From the NCBI GenBank assembly GCA_025345505.1, contig JANVCC010000247.1, positions 383,804 through 447,803 of the forward strand: 64,000 bases of DNA. The letters run 5' to 3'. The notes beneath the pieces are model-generated. The model was not told where the DNA came from. It did not search any database and saw nothing but the letters and a program-made list of their open reading frames with translations. Numbering within the stretch: position 1 is the first letter of the stretch; each line of letters starts with the position of its first letter. This DNA is from Todiramphus chloris collaris (taxonomy: Eukaryota; Chordata; Aves; Coraciiformes; Alcedinidae). A program made the translations under genes and the position numbers. This document shows, in pieces, positions 46,081 to 56,884 of this stretch.

Positions 46081-46490
46081 ATCATAGAACCATAGAATCA
46101 TAAAATCATAGAATCATAGAATGGCTTGAGTTGGAAGGGACCTTAAAGATCATCTCATTCCAAGCCCTCATGCTCTTGTAAAAAGTCCCTCCCCACCTTT
46201 CCTGTAGCCTGTCCCTGGAGTCTTCTCCAGTCTTAACAGCCCCAGCTTCTTAATGAATCCCAGGATGGTGTGGACAATAACCCCACTGGCCTTCTTGAAC
46301 ACAAGTCCACTAAGACTCCCAAGTCTTTTTCCACAGAGCTGCTTTCCAGAAGGTCACCCCTCACTTGTACTGGTCCATGGGGTTATTCCTCCCTAAGTGA
46401 AGGACCCAACACTTCCCCTTGTTGAATTTCATAACGTTTCTCTCTGCCCAACTGTCCAGTCTGTCAAGATCTTACTGAATGGCAGACTCT
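46081..46490 (-). mobile_element. CR1 LINE copy with internal deletions (family B end)
   Basis: Five decayed inverted octamers, then ggcttgagttggaagggacc and ttaaagatcatctcattcca. The sequence then jumps into ORF2-coding antisense segments: aagtccctccccacctttcc, ccactggccttcttgaacac, ctttttccacagagctgctt, tccatggggttattcctccc and tctgcccaactgtccagtct. The order is that of CR1 but long stretches are missing between segments, so the copy has lost internal DNA. No frame survives. Confidence 0.88.
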
Positions 46491-46790
46491 GGTGTGGTTT
46501 TGAAAGGGATACTTTTTCTCTCACTCTTTCTCTGTCTCATCACGTGATTGCCCCAAATATTTTGAATATGCAGAATGTCAAACACATACACAGCGAACTT
46601 CAACTTCCTTCTTCGTGTAGATGTAACACTGCAGAAGTGTTTTTAAAGTCAGTTTTACCTCTTCCTGTTTGCTGTTTTAACCAGACCATTTCCTGTGACA
46701 TCATTTCAGTTTCAAAATTTATTAAGAACTGGAATTCTGTTTGAAATGTCTAAATAAATGTGTTCTGTATGAGTCATATAGATTTTAAAA
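46491..46790. other. Unique DNA, no gene seen
   Basis: Nothing recognised in about 300 bp; the frame starting at 46397 runs out of CR1 into this DNA by chance. Confidence 0.4.
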
Positions 46791-47065
46791 TGTTATTTTC
46801 AGCTCAATTAAGCTCAAAATGTTGCTGTAGGAACTGAAAAGTCATTGAAGATTTTTTTTATTAACAGTCTTTCTAAAAACAGATTTTATGTTTCTGAAAT
46901 AAATAATATTTAAAAATCTAGATATGAAAATGTTCTTTTGAGCTTAATTAAGCTCAAAGAGTTGCTGTAGGTAATGAAAAGTCATTGAAGACTTTTTTTT
47001 CTTAACAGCTTTTCTAAAAGTGATTTTATATTTCTGAAATTAATAAGATTTAAAATTTCTGCACA
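46791..47065. repeat. 140-bp tandem duplication with a 22-bp palindrome
   Basis: Unit 1 starts at 46791 (tgttattttcagctcaatta) and unit 2 at 46931 (tgttcttttgagcttaatta), a period of 140 bp. Shared blocks include aattaagctcaaa, gttgctgtagg, gaaaagtcattgaaga, ttaacag and tttctgaaat. Similarity by eye is roughly 85%. In unit 2, positions 46937-46958 form a perfect 22-bp palindrome centred on AATT; in unit 1 the matching positions carry two mismatches. It matches no repeat family I know. Confidence 0.9.
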
Positions 47066-47469
47066 AGTATTCCTACGCTATTGTGACTATTTCTACAAGT
47101 GTTATGAAGCTTTTTTCTTCAAAAGGCTTCTGTTGAGAATCAGCTGCAGCACTACACAGGACTTTGACTTACTGAACCTAAGACACATCATTGCTGAAAT
47201 TATAAAGGGATTAGACAAACACCTGCAGATTTGTACAAAGGAGATACAAGATTTGCAACCAGAATTTTCAAAGAGAAGCTGCTAATTTCAGATATTTAAG
47301 ATACAGGCACAATCTGCATACTTTCATGGAAACATCAGCTACACCAAAGTAACCAACATCTTCTGAAGAGTATTTTCTAATCTTTGGTTTTGTTGTTTGG
47401 ACTTTTTTTTTTTTCCTTGAAATCTTCAGTGTGTGAATGCAAAAAGCAATCTCAGTAATAATTTTGTAA
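47066..47469. other. Unique DNA, no gene seen
   Basis: Nothing recognised. A T-run lies at 47404-47415. Confidence 0.4.
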
Positions 47470-47637
47470 ATCATAGAATGGTTTGGGTTGGAAGGGACCT
47501 TAAAGATCATCCAGCTCCAAACCGCCTGCCATGGACAGGGACACCTCCCACTAGACCAGGCTGCTCAAAGCTCCAACCAACCTGGATTTGAACACATCCA
47601 GGGATGCAGCAACCACAGCTTCCCTGGGCAACCTGTA
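47470..47637 (-). mobile_element. CR1 LINE fragment, 3' end (family B)
   Basis: Reads atcatagaatggtttgggtt, ggaagggaccttaaagatca, cctgccatggacagggacac, ctagaccaggctgctcaaag and agcttccctgggcaacct. Truncated at the ORF2 end, directly against a different repeat-like segment. Confidence 0.93.
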
Positions 47638-47752
47638 TTATTAAAGACTGAGTCAAAAATGACATTGAATGCCTCCAATTTTTCTTTATCCCTGATAGTT
47701 AGATGACCACCTTCAACAAGTATTGATCCAACATTTTCTTTTGACCTCAGAG
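47638..47752 (-). mobile_element. Possible older CR1/L3-type ORF2 fragment
   Basis: The string aatgacattgaatgcctcca, attttt, ctttatccctgatagttaga, then accttcaacaagtattgatc recalls the antisense of a reverse-transcriptase segment found in old CR1-like LINEs. Divergence is strong, identification is by eye, and the frame is broken. It lies exactly where the younger CR1 stops, so the younger copy may have inserted next to it. Confidence 0.35.
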
Positions 47753-47974
47753 GTCCAAGCTTTTGCCTGTCCCCAGTCTGCTTCTGGGAAGAGCTATGCA
47801 GGAAAAAGAAAATTCCAACACTGTACAAGCACTGCTCCATAATAATATGTCTTCAACAACATTTTAGTCACAAATCCAAAATACAGCACCTGTGAGCTGC
47901 TATGAAGATAATTATCTCCATCCCAGACAGACTCCGTACAACTATTGAGCAGCACTGTACTTTTTTTGGGGTAT

Positions 47975-48197
47975 TCATAGAATCACAGAATCATTAAGTT
48001 TGGAAAAGACATCTGAGATCAAGTCCAACCATCTACCCAACATTACCATGACCACTACACCACATCCTGAAGTGCCCCAGCTACACCTTCTTGGAACCCC
48101 TGCAGGGATGGTGACCCCCTCCCTGGGCAGCCTCTTCCAAGGTCTCACCACCCTCTCAGTAGAGAAATTTTCTCTAATATCCAACCTAAAATCATAT
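47975..48197 (-). mobile_element. CR1 LINE fragment, 3' end (family A)
   Basis: Reads tcatagaatcacagaatcat, gtttggaaaagacatctgag, ccatctacccaacattacca, accactacaccacatcctga and gtctcaccaccctctcagta, ending after aatatccaacctaaaatc. About 220 bp. Confidence 0.93.
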
Positions 48198-50927
48198 CAA
48201 GTGGTGGTGGCTGATCTACTAGGTTCTGTCTCTGCTTACTGAGAAAATTGCCCATAGGCTTTTTGGGTTTAATTTATTATTATTTTTCATAGGGGTGCTT
48301 GGCCTTCCATGCCGTGGTGAAATAACTTACCCTTGGAATTTAAAGGGACATGGGTCTGTCTATTCTTTTATCTCTTGGCAGTGATAGCTGGATCGTCAGT
48401 ACCCATAAAACCTCCGTGAATGTACAGAATATCTGTGTTATAGGGATGGTCTTGATAGTGAGAGGCAGAGTCCCAGAGGTACCTTGCTGTCCTCAGCCTT
48501 CATCCCCACAGCCTTCCTTAAAACACTTCCCAAAGGAAGCCTGACAACGAGATGAGTGCCTAACAGAATGTCAGCATAAAGGAACAGAGAAGCTAAGCGA
48601 GGGTGCAATGCCCTTCCCTCCTCCTCCTCCCTGCAAAGAGTCTGGCATGTTTGCCCTCCCTTAGGGAGGCATTGGCAATCAGCTCTAATAATGAAGGAAG
48701 CATTGGCAATCAGTTCCAATAATGGCTCCATTATTAATGGGCATGTTTTCTTCCTACTATATGTTTCTTCCTTGATTCTGTCTGTAGGAGTCTTATTCTC
48801 CTCACCCCCTTGGCTACCATTAATTTGTTCAGCTGCTTTTTTTGTTGCTTTTTTTTTTTTTTTTCCCCCTGCCCTTTCTTTTCCCTGCAAACTTTAATTA
48901 ATTCTGTATATTCTTGTTTAATAATACCTACCTCAGAGGGACATTTTGAAGCTTAATTAATTATTGTACAGGTATTTTTTTTTTCAGTTGCATCTTTGAA
49001 CAATCCCTCTTTGCAGCTATTCTGGCCATTTCTAGTTCCTTCCATTCTTCTTTTGTAGGCTTTGTAAATTCTTGTGCCTCAGTGAAGATAATTACAATTT
49101 CTCTGCTCTTCTTCCACACTGAGGAACTCTTCCTTCCATGAAGGTCTCCTCGCTCTGGATTGGACTTAAGGGGAAGCCTGGATTACTCCTGCTTGTTTGC
49201 TTTCCTATATACTGAGATTCAGAGCCACGGTCCCTGTCCTAAGCTGTTCCGAGAAGCGCCGTTCTGAGCTGGCATGAGGCTCCCCAAGGCCAGGCTGCCC
49301 TGGGAGATGCCACCTAAGCTGTGAAGAAGCACACAAACCACAGGGGAATGGAGGGCCTGTTGTTAACTTCTTCGGTGGTTGTGAAGTGGTGATTTTAACC
49401 AGATGACACACGTCAAAGGTGCTGCCAGCCCGTTCTCATGAACAGACAACGGTTGTGCAGCCCCTCTCCAGCCTTTTCTATCCCTTGGCAGCCACTGAAA
49501 CCACTCTGCTCATGAACATCTAAGATCTTTTCTGGTGGCTCTTGATGCATGTTTTCAGATTCCTCCCTGTATTCATGTGCCTGTTTCATCTTCACAGAGA
49601 TTATTTTGTCACATCAGCATACATCACCATCCCACCAACCCCCACCCTCAAGATAAACCTGTAGGCAGTTTTATAGAAGAACAAAATTTCTTCATCAGTG
49701 CAGAGAATGATGGCTGAAGCATTTCACAATATTCCCAAACTACCCCCTCCAACTGTCCAATTATCTTAACAGGAGCTTAATGACAAGAGTGTTGGAGCCC
49801 TGTGGTAATTAGGGATGGGGGGGGGGGGACTGTGACAGAGAATGGAAAAGACCACTAATCTAAGATGTTTTTTATGAAACTCTAAGTGAAACAACTTCTT
49901 ACAATGATTAAAAAGTTCTACAGACATTTATTTTTAAAATATTAGCTAATTCTACACCTCCAGTTTTCTTTGATCTAAGACATCAAACTTCCACAGAACC
50001 ACCCCAGTGGAAGGGGACATAACTCCTTTAGCAGATTATATTCGAGGAAAAGAGAAAGGAAGAGGAAATCTTCTCTAAAGCCTCTGAGTGACTTCAGAAA
50101 AAGCAGATTTGTTTGTTTGGTTTGTTTTTTTTTTTTTTTTTTTTATAGGCATCATTGCTTTTCCATTTCTTTCAGACTGAATTACACTTTGAAAGCCAGC
50201 ACTCCTTGCTTGTTCACCACTGTATCAGCTACGCTACCTTGAGCCATCACCTGATGCATTGTGATGCCAGATGGTTGAAGGATGGAGAGTCAGACAAGAA
50301 CTGGAAGCCAAGTACATTATGTCTCCACAAAAATCCTGTTTCTTGCATTAGCCTGGTGATGAAGACAAATATGGAACTTGTAGGACAAGACACATTGCTG
50401 AAATCACAACAGATTGTAAAAGAAATAAACTGTAACTTACATTTTAAGCCAAATACAATTTTTTTTTGTTTGGGTTTTTTGATTTGTTTTGTTTTGTTTT
50501 TGTTTTGTTTGGGTTTTTTTTTTGGCTTGCAATGCATTCTGAATATTCTACACTTTCCATAGGCTGTATTCCCATGGAAATCAATAAGAGAAATACAGTG
50601 TGAATTCAAGTTTTGCCCTGAGCACTTTTTACACTAAAATAGCTTGTTTTCTCTAAGGTTTAGGTTTCAGATTAGCAAAAAAATTCTATCAGATGTGGAG
50701 ATGAGACACCTTGAAGCTTGTTTTGGTTTCCTGTGGGTATTCCCTTTCCCAAGCCCAAGGACGGGAACTGCAGAAGGTGCAAGAGCACCTTTGCGGCATC
50801 ATTGAAATCGATGTCCAAACTCCCTCTGATTTGGGCTCCCACATCACTCAATATGGAAATTCTCTGAACCAGATCCCATGTCACAACAGAATCAATGTGA
50901 CTTGCAACAGGTCTTCTGTCAACTCAT
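48198..50927. other. CR1-free block of 2.7 kb, no gene seen
   Basis: Contains a T-run at 48846-48863, a 12-G run at 49817-49828, a T-run at 50125-50144 and a T/G-rich stretch at 50459-50523. The frames 50155-50562 (plus) and 50247-50609 (minus) cross those low-complexity stretches and resemble nothing known. No conserved-looking block stands out. Confidence 0.4.
48665..48725. repeat. 31-bp tandem pair
   Basis: gcattggcaatcag(c/t)t(c)-type sequence with taataatg occurs at 48669 and again at 48700, a tandem pair with a 31-bp period and a few mismatches. Confidence 0.85.
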
Positions 50928-51345
50928 CATAGAATCACAGAATACCAGGTTGGAAGGGATCCCAAGGATCATCTAGTCCAACCTTTCAAGGTAAACTCTA
51001 TATATAGTTTAAGTGATCTGGCCCATCACCCTGTCAAGCTCAGTCTTAAAACTGCCCAGTGTTGGGGAATCCACCATGGGAGATGTTTCCAATGTTGAAT
51101 TGTTCTCCTGGTGAAAAGTTTTCTTCTGGAGTCCAGTCGGGATCTCCCCAGGAATAACTTGTACCCATTACCCCTTGTCTTTTCCATGGGACAATTTGTA
51201 GAAAGGGAATCTCCATCTTCTTCATAGCCACCTTTTATGTCCTGGGACATGGTGTTAAGGTCCCCCCTGAGCCTTCTCTTCTCAAGGCTGAACAAACCCA
51301 GTTTTCTTAGCCTTTCTGCACACAGCAGGTCTTCTAGTCCTAAAT
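50928..51345 (-). mobile_element. CR1 LINE fragment, about 420 bp
   Basis: Inverted tail (catcatagaatcacagaata), ccaggttggaagggatccca, tctagtccaacctttc, ggggaatccaccatgggaga, then ORF2-coding antisense sequence (cccattaccccttgtctttt, ccttctcttctcaaggctga, cttagcctttctgcacacag). The minus-strand frame 51026-51385 (119 codons) is an ORF2 C-terminal relic. The 3' region differs from families A to E, so this is another, probably older, subfamily. Confidence 0.92.
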
Positions 51346-52009
51346 GTTCACAGCTACAACCCAAATTAATACAAAGAATGGACAAATCTACGAGTGCATG
51401 TTAAAATTATTCATATCCCCTTTCCCATTCCTCCCAGTGTTGTGGGAGAAGTGTGCTTTGCGAGGTCTACTGCTACTTGAAAGACATCTACTAAAACAGC
51501 AATTAGATAATGAGACTACTTGAGATGCTTAACATACCCCGAGAGTTCTTACAGAGTGCTCGTGATTCTGAACTGGCCATCAATGAACATTTTTATTGTA
51601 GTCATCATCCATACAGCCTGAGCTTCAAAACCACGATTTGTTTCTTCAGTGCTACCCTGAAACATTCCAGATCTCTCCGTCAGCCCTTGCCCAGAGCTGC
51701 ATTAAACCTCTGTCATCAATCCAGCACTCACCACTATGGCTCAATAAATGAACTGCTTGGAATAACTTGGAAATAAAATATAAATAAATAAATAAATAAA
51801 TAAAGGAACAGATATTGACAGAAAATAATTTGCCTTCAACAGACAACATATTTCAGTTGCAGATTTACTGTTAATCAACCTTCCTTCCTTCTCCTCTGTT
51901 GGACATTTGTATCTTTTTTCATCTCAGTTTTTGCTCCGGTTCCCCACGCATCCTGCTTTTATTAAGGAAAAAAAAAAAAAAAAAGGAAAAGATCAATGAT
52001 CTTAAGGCA
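51346..52009. other. Unique DNA, no gene seen
   Basis: Holds the AAAT microsatellite at 51771-51804 and an A-run at 51969-51984. No exon recognised. Confidence 0.4.
51771..51804. repeat. (AAAT)n microsatellite
   Basis: About seven AAAT units with one irregular step at the start. Confidence 0.93.
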
Positions 52010-52270
52010 ATGATACCTACAATATTTCCATGCGTTACTATTCCGCTTCTTTCACATTTAGAAGAATTTTAAAAATTGCTAAAAGTAGTGACTTTTCTCT
52101 GCTTCATTTAGAATGTAGCAAAATTACATTAAAGGATGAAACCATGCGGACGACTTATTAAACTCCCCCACATTTGTGTAATTTAGACATTACATAATGT
52201 ATGAAGGAGCACATCTCATATATACATATTTCAACAATAAACATTAATAACATGTTAATATCTTTATTTC
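52010..52270. promoter_or_regulatory. Weak candidate conserved noncoding element
   Basis: Repeat-free AT-rich block with CpGs kept at catgcgttactattccgctt and catgcggacgacttattaaa, plus gtgtaatttagacattacat and ttaaaaattgctaaaag. Inference from composition only. Confidence 0.28.
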
Positions 52271-53518
52271 TATGCTCTTCCTTTAATCTACCAAAGGAAG
52301 CTGGAAGCAAAGTCCCTATCACAGTTATTTTCATTAAAGCTACCCTATTTTAAGGCCTAAGCTTTCTCCAATAGGTTATGAATATTTTACCTTTCAGCAT
52401 ACACATAAATATACAAATATATGTATTTCATATACCTGCTACTTAACAAATGTTCTCCATCTGGACAAGAAGATATTTCCAGGACATTTGGACTCATTAT
52501 GATGAATGGAGCCATTACCAGAAGATCAGGTACAGGGTCATGGAAAACAATGGACAAAGTTGGTAGGAGACTGATTTGAATTCTGCAGAGATGGATATAA
52601 TAGCTGCTTTCTCAGTTACAGGTATATTTATGGCTTATACATTCTATACTTCTACAGTTATTATTGCAGGTCTAGTCTATATTTTATAATGTACAACCAT
52701 GCTGCGACTGCTGATGATAGAATTTGATGTTTATATTGCAATGAAACCTACACACTATTCCACTTTGCCCTCGCAGTGCACCAGGAAAATGCAAAAATGT
52801 CTATGGACGAGAATTTGGAGGTAACTGGAATGTACCCAGCTTTGTTGTCTGAACCCCTCTTAAATCACGTCTTGTTTTCCTGAATGCAAAATGCCATTTA
52901 CGATCAGAATAAAATAAAATATAAAATAAAACAATAAAAATAAAAGATAAAATAAAATAATAAATATAAAATATAAAATAAAATAAAATAAAATAAAATA
53001 AAATAGTGGAAAAAACCTGTCATCCAGGGGTCAGAAGAGCAGAGAGTTTGTATCCCTGGTTCCAGGGAGTGGGGATGCCCAGTTTGTCACCTACAGAAGA
53101 ATCTCACAGCTTCTGATTGAAATAGTACCACTGGCAAAGTTTTATACCCAACTGAGAAAAACCAGTAACGAGACTCACTCAGAGCAATGGCTGTTCTGGT
53201 GCATTTAGAAGAACCTGGAGTCCTTTTATCCATGGGTGCAAAGGCAGTGTGAAAACACGTGCTCTGCCCCAGGATCCCCAGAGTAATCAGTGAGCAGGTG
53301 GAGAAAGAAGGTGGTCAAGGTTACTGGCATACCAGGACACGAGCTAAAGCAACTTCCACCCACTGGATATTTCTGAGAACAAGCCAGCAAAAAGAAGGAA
53401 TGGACTGTGTTCTTCTAGCTCTGTTATAACACTACTTCCTTGACAGTGTATTTAAAGAGTTACTCGTAGGCCTTGGTCCAAGTCATACAAGCATGGCAAG
53501 ATCCTGTCAATCAAGTTT
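52271..53518. other. Unique DNA, no gene seen
   Basis: Apart from the A/T microsatellite at 52909-53006 nothing is recognised. Confidence 0.4.
52909..53006. repeat. (AAATA)n microsatellite
   Basis: About 100 bp of AAATA pentamers, imperfect in the first 60 bp and clean (seven or eight units) from about 52970 on. Confidence 0.93.
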
Positions 53519-54001
53519 CACACAGAATCACACACTCAGAATGTTAAGGGTTGGAAGGGACCTCCAAAGATCATTGAGTCCAACCTCCCTGCCAGAGCAG
53601 GACAGAACTAGAGCAGGTCATGCAGAAATACATCCAGACATCCAGGTCTTGAAAGTCTCCAGAGAAGGAGACTCCACCACCTCTCTGGGGAATCTATTCC
53701 ATTACAACTCTTACAGTAAGAAGTTCTTCCTCATCACTTCCTAATCCATTGCCCATCATCCTATCACAATGCACAAGTGAAAAGAGGTTGTCCCTGCCTT
53801 TTTGACACCCAGCCCTTATGTATTTATAGACATTAATTAGATCTCCTCTCAGTCCTCTCCTCTTCAGATTAAAAAGCCCCAGGGCTCTCAGCCTTTCCTC
53901 GTAAGGCAGGTGTTCCAGTCCCTTCATCATCCTCATATCCTCCATTGGACTCTCTCAAGTAAACATCTGACCCTCTTGAACTGGGGAGTCCAGAACTGGA
54001 T
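53519..54001 (-). mobile_element. CR1 LINE fragment, about 480 bp (family C)
   Basis: Tail cacagaatcacacactcaga, then gggttggaagggacctccaa, aacctccctgccagagcagg, ctccagagaaggagactcca, and ORF2-coding antisense sequence (cccatcatcctatcacaatg, ttaattagatctcctctcag, agcctttcctcgtaaggcag) to gggagtccagaactgga. Minus-strand frame 53694-53945 is an ORF2 relic. A few short deletions relative to the 41.4-kb copy. Confidence 0.94.
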
Positions 54002-54139
54002 GATTGTTTAAATATCAGAAAACATACTCCTAGCACCCACAGCTTGTGAGGCATGAGATTTATGATTATTCCAGGACTGATGGACCAGTTGTGGGTAGAT
54101 GTTTGGGTTCTTGGCAGGGGAATGCAATACAACTTGCAT

Positions 54140-54640
54140 TAATTAACCACTTGGGTGAATTAAACAGCTGTGGGACAGGATCTACCTGTGGAGGTTGGTG
54201 TCCCTCCACTGACTTGAGGAAGGTCCTGTCCGACTTCAGCCATTCTGTGAAGTTATTCTTCCTGTACTTTAGGAGGGCAGTGACATCAAGGGGCATTGAC
54301 AGAATGGGCACAGGCTTGGTGTCAGGTACCAACACTGGGCTGAAAGACACCTGCAAGAAGCTCTTTCACTGCCACCATCCTCAACAGACCAACTGGCCAT
54401 AGGAGCTTGAGCACCGTCAATGACCTCAGCCAGCTGTGCTGAACCAGTGATGTCCATCTGCCTTTCCATGGAGGGAGTGCTGTCAGCCCTGCCAGGGGAA
54501 GGATGCTTTTCTCCTTGGTGCTGTCATCCATCCTACGCCTGGTGAGCCACAAAGCACCACGCTCTTCACACAGGCCAGAGTCCCTTTGGTGGGCACTGCA
54601 GGGATGCCACATCCTTATGTTCACACTGATGTTGCATGAT
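54140..54640. other. Unexplained GC-richer block, possible degraded retrocopy
   Basis: About 500 bp noticeably richer in G and C than the flanks. Three minus-strand frames overlap like steps: 54322-54624 (100 codons), 54269-54469 (66) and 54066-54356 (96). A pattern of staggered open frames is what a frameshifted old coding copy would give. I recognise no domain or family in any frame, see no poly(A) trace at the lower-coordinate border (54000-54140), and see no splice signals worth naming. It could equally be an unknown repeat. Confidence 0.25.
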
Positions 54641-56624
54641 TAATGTCAACAGGGAAGGAACTATCCTAAGAGGTGGTTTTAGAGCTCACACAGTTTATTG
54701 TGCATCCCCAGGTGGAAGTAGGGAAAAGCTGGGCGCTGAGAAAAGCCCCAGATTTTGCCTGCAGAATTTCAGTATCTGGCTAAGCATGTTGAGCTGATCA
54801 ATTCTCATATTTTCTGGAAGGCACCCACCATTAGAAACAGCAGCAATAAGCAAATAATGACACGACACTTCATTTAAAATCAGTGTCAATACTGACAGAA
54901 AAGCAGCTTGCTTGGGCAACCAATCATACCAGCTGGAGGACAGCAACAATTGTTCCCCAGATCAGAACAATAAACTCATTTATTTTTCTTACTTAGTAAA
55001 TATCTCATTGTGTAGTTATTGTGAATACCAACAGCTGTAGATCTGAGCCTATCCTTCTGAATCTCCAAGAAGGGGGGGGGGCAAATTAGGCGCCTAAAAT
55101 TTGGATGTAGTTTTATCAATGGTTTTCTAACTAACAGACAGCATGCAATGGCAGCTTGAGATTTCAGAAGATGGTTCTGAGGGGCAAAACCGAAATGTTT
55201 TGTAGTCATTGTATTACCACAAACCTGTGATCCAAAATGCAGAAGACACAGAATTAATACTCTGTAACTTCTAATATGAAATGCTGGAAAACACATACAT
55301 AAAACCTGACCTCCCTTGATTTCTGAGGGGTAAAAAACATAATGAAAACAAATTAAAATCTACAGAACTGCCTTCTGAAACCTGACATCTGAGCATTTCT
55401 TGTATTAGAGAACCTTGACTCCCACATCCCTTTGCCACTTGATTTTCCTACATGGAAAAGGTCCTGCCTGCAATCCAAAGCTGGATAAAAGAGTCATTCC
55501 CAACCCACCTGGTAACTGCTTCATCAGTCCTGCTCCATATCCTCCATGCTGATCCCTCAACTCCCCTGCCTTAAGAAATGCTGTGAAGCCTTTGTCCTTA
55601 AGTGAGACTGTTCCAGAAAAGGCACTTGGAGCTCTCCAAAACTCCTGGCTATTCCCACCAGCATTGCCTGATCAGTCATCAAATGCTGCTTTTCAAGCTG
55701 AATTTGGTTTCAAGGACAAAAGTCCATGAGGAAAGAGCCTTGAGGCTGCTGTGCTTGATTTTACGTGAAACAGAGATATTCCAGGTATAAGTAACAAGGC
55801 AAATCACAAGATGGTGAGATTAGACAAACAAATAAATACATCTGCTATTTGAAATAACTCTTGACTGTTATTTGTTTGGAATGCACCAAAGACAGCAAGT
55901 CATTGGCCAAAGTAGCTGAAATGTAGGATATTGTTATGATTGTAGGTTCTCTTGATGTTTCCATGATGCAGTCTTGTAGTATTTGGAGCTTTGGACAAAG
56001 CTACAAAATTTTATGCTAGAGTGGAAAGAAGTTTAATCTTACCTACCTCTCAGGTCCAAAGCCTGAATGTTATGTAAGCTAATATCGAGAGCATAAACAT
56101 TACTAGGGCATTAGAATCAAAGCTACAGGAAATTCAGGCCTGCATAGTTGATGTTGAAATTTAATATATGGATTCCATATTTACGCGGTGTCAACAACAG
56201 TTACTCACATGTTTTCAATGCTTTCAATCTATGCATGGGGCGAGTGTTTAAAAGATAGGAACCATGTGGCAAACCACATACTAGCAATTTGTGCTGTATA
56301 ATGGACAAGGAAAAAAATACCATACACCCCTGATTATTCTATGATTGCACATAAATAACTTACATATAAGACAACCATCAAATCTACAACAAACAGAAGA
56401 TAACATATTTAGCCATGACCACCAGATCTTTTGGGATATATTGTTTTTGGTACAAATAATATTCTCAGTTTTCTGTTGCATAAAAGTAGTGGAACATTAT
56501 CATCGTAATCCAAACAAACCTCTGCCACTGGAGTGAGGCAGGCAGATTCATAGTTTGTTAAGATATGTCCATGCTATATATGGATAGGTGCATGCATGCT
56601 TAAATGTATATAGACTTCTATGTT
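54641..56624. other. CR1-free block, no gene seen
   Basis: A 10-G run lies at 55072-55081. Chance frames reach 106 codons (54976-55296, minus) with no recognisable motif. Confidence 0.4.
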
Positions 56625-56695
56625 TCACAGAATCTCAGAATTAGCATGGCTAGGAAAGACATCCAAGATTGCCAGGTCCAAATGTCAATGCCCCA
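56625..56695 (-). mobile_element. Diverged CR1 LINE, extreme 3' end
   Basis: Reads tcacagaatctcagaattag, ggctaggaaagacatccaag, attgccaggtcc. The order fits an antisense CR1 3' end but with many changes; it is one of the oldest-looking copies here. Confidence 0.65.
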
Positions 56696-56802
56696 AAAGA
56701 TGTTTGTATTTATAGATATATAATATTTAGATCTATGTAGAGAAAAAAAGCGAGAGAGAAAATAAGAATGAAAAGGAAGAATACGAATATGGGAGACAAG
56801 CT

Positions 56803-56884
56803 AGAATCACAGAATCACTAAGGCTGGAAAAGACCTCAAGGATCATGAAGTCCAACCATTATCATGACCATGAAACCTTGTCCC
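56803..56884 (-). mobile_element. CR1 LINE fragment, extreme 3' end (family A-like)
   Basis: Reads agaatcacagaatcactaag, gctggaaaagacctcaagga, tcatgaagtccaaccattat and catgaccatgaaaccttgtc. About 80 bp. Confidence 0.9.

Noticed and set aside
48438..48890. 150-codon minus-strand open frame
   Set aside because: Starts in a lysine-rich stretch made by the T-run at 48846-48863, contains the 31-bp tandem pair, and shows no known domain.
54140..54640. Naming a parent gene for the GC-richer block
   Set aside because: None of the three frames resembles a protein family that I can name with honesty, so it is left as unexplained.
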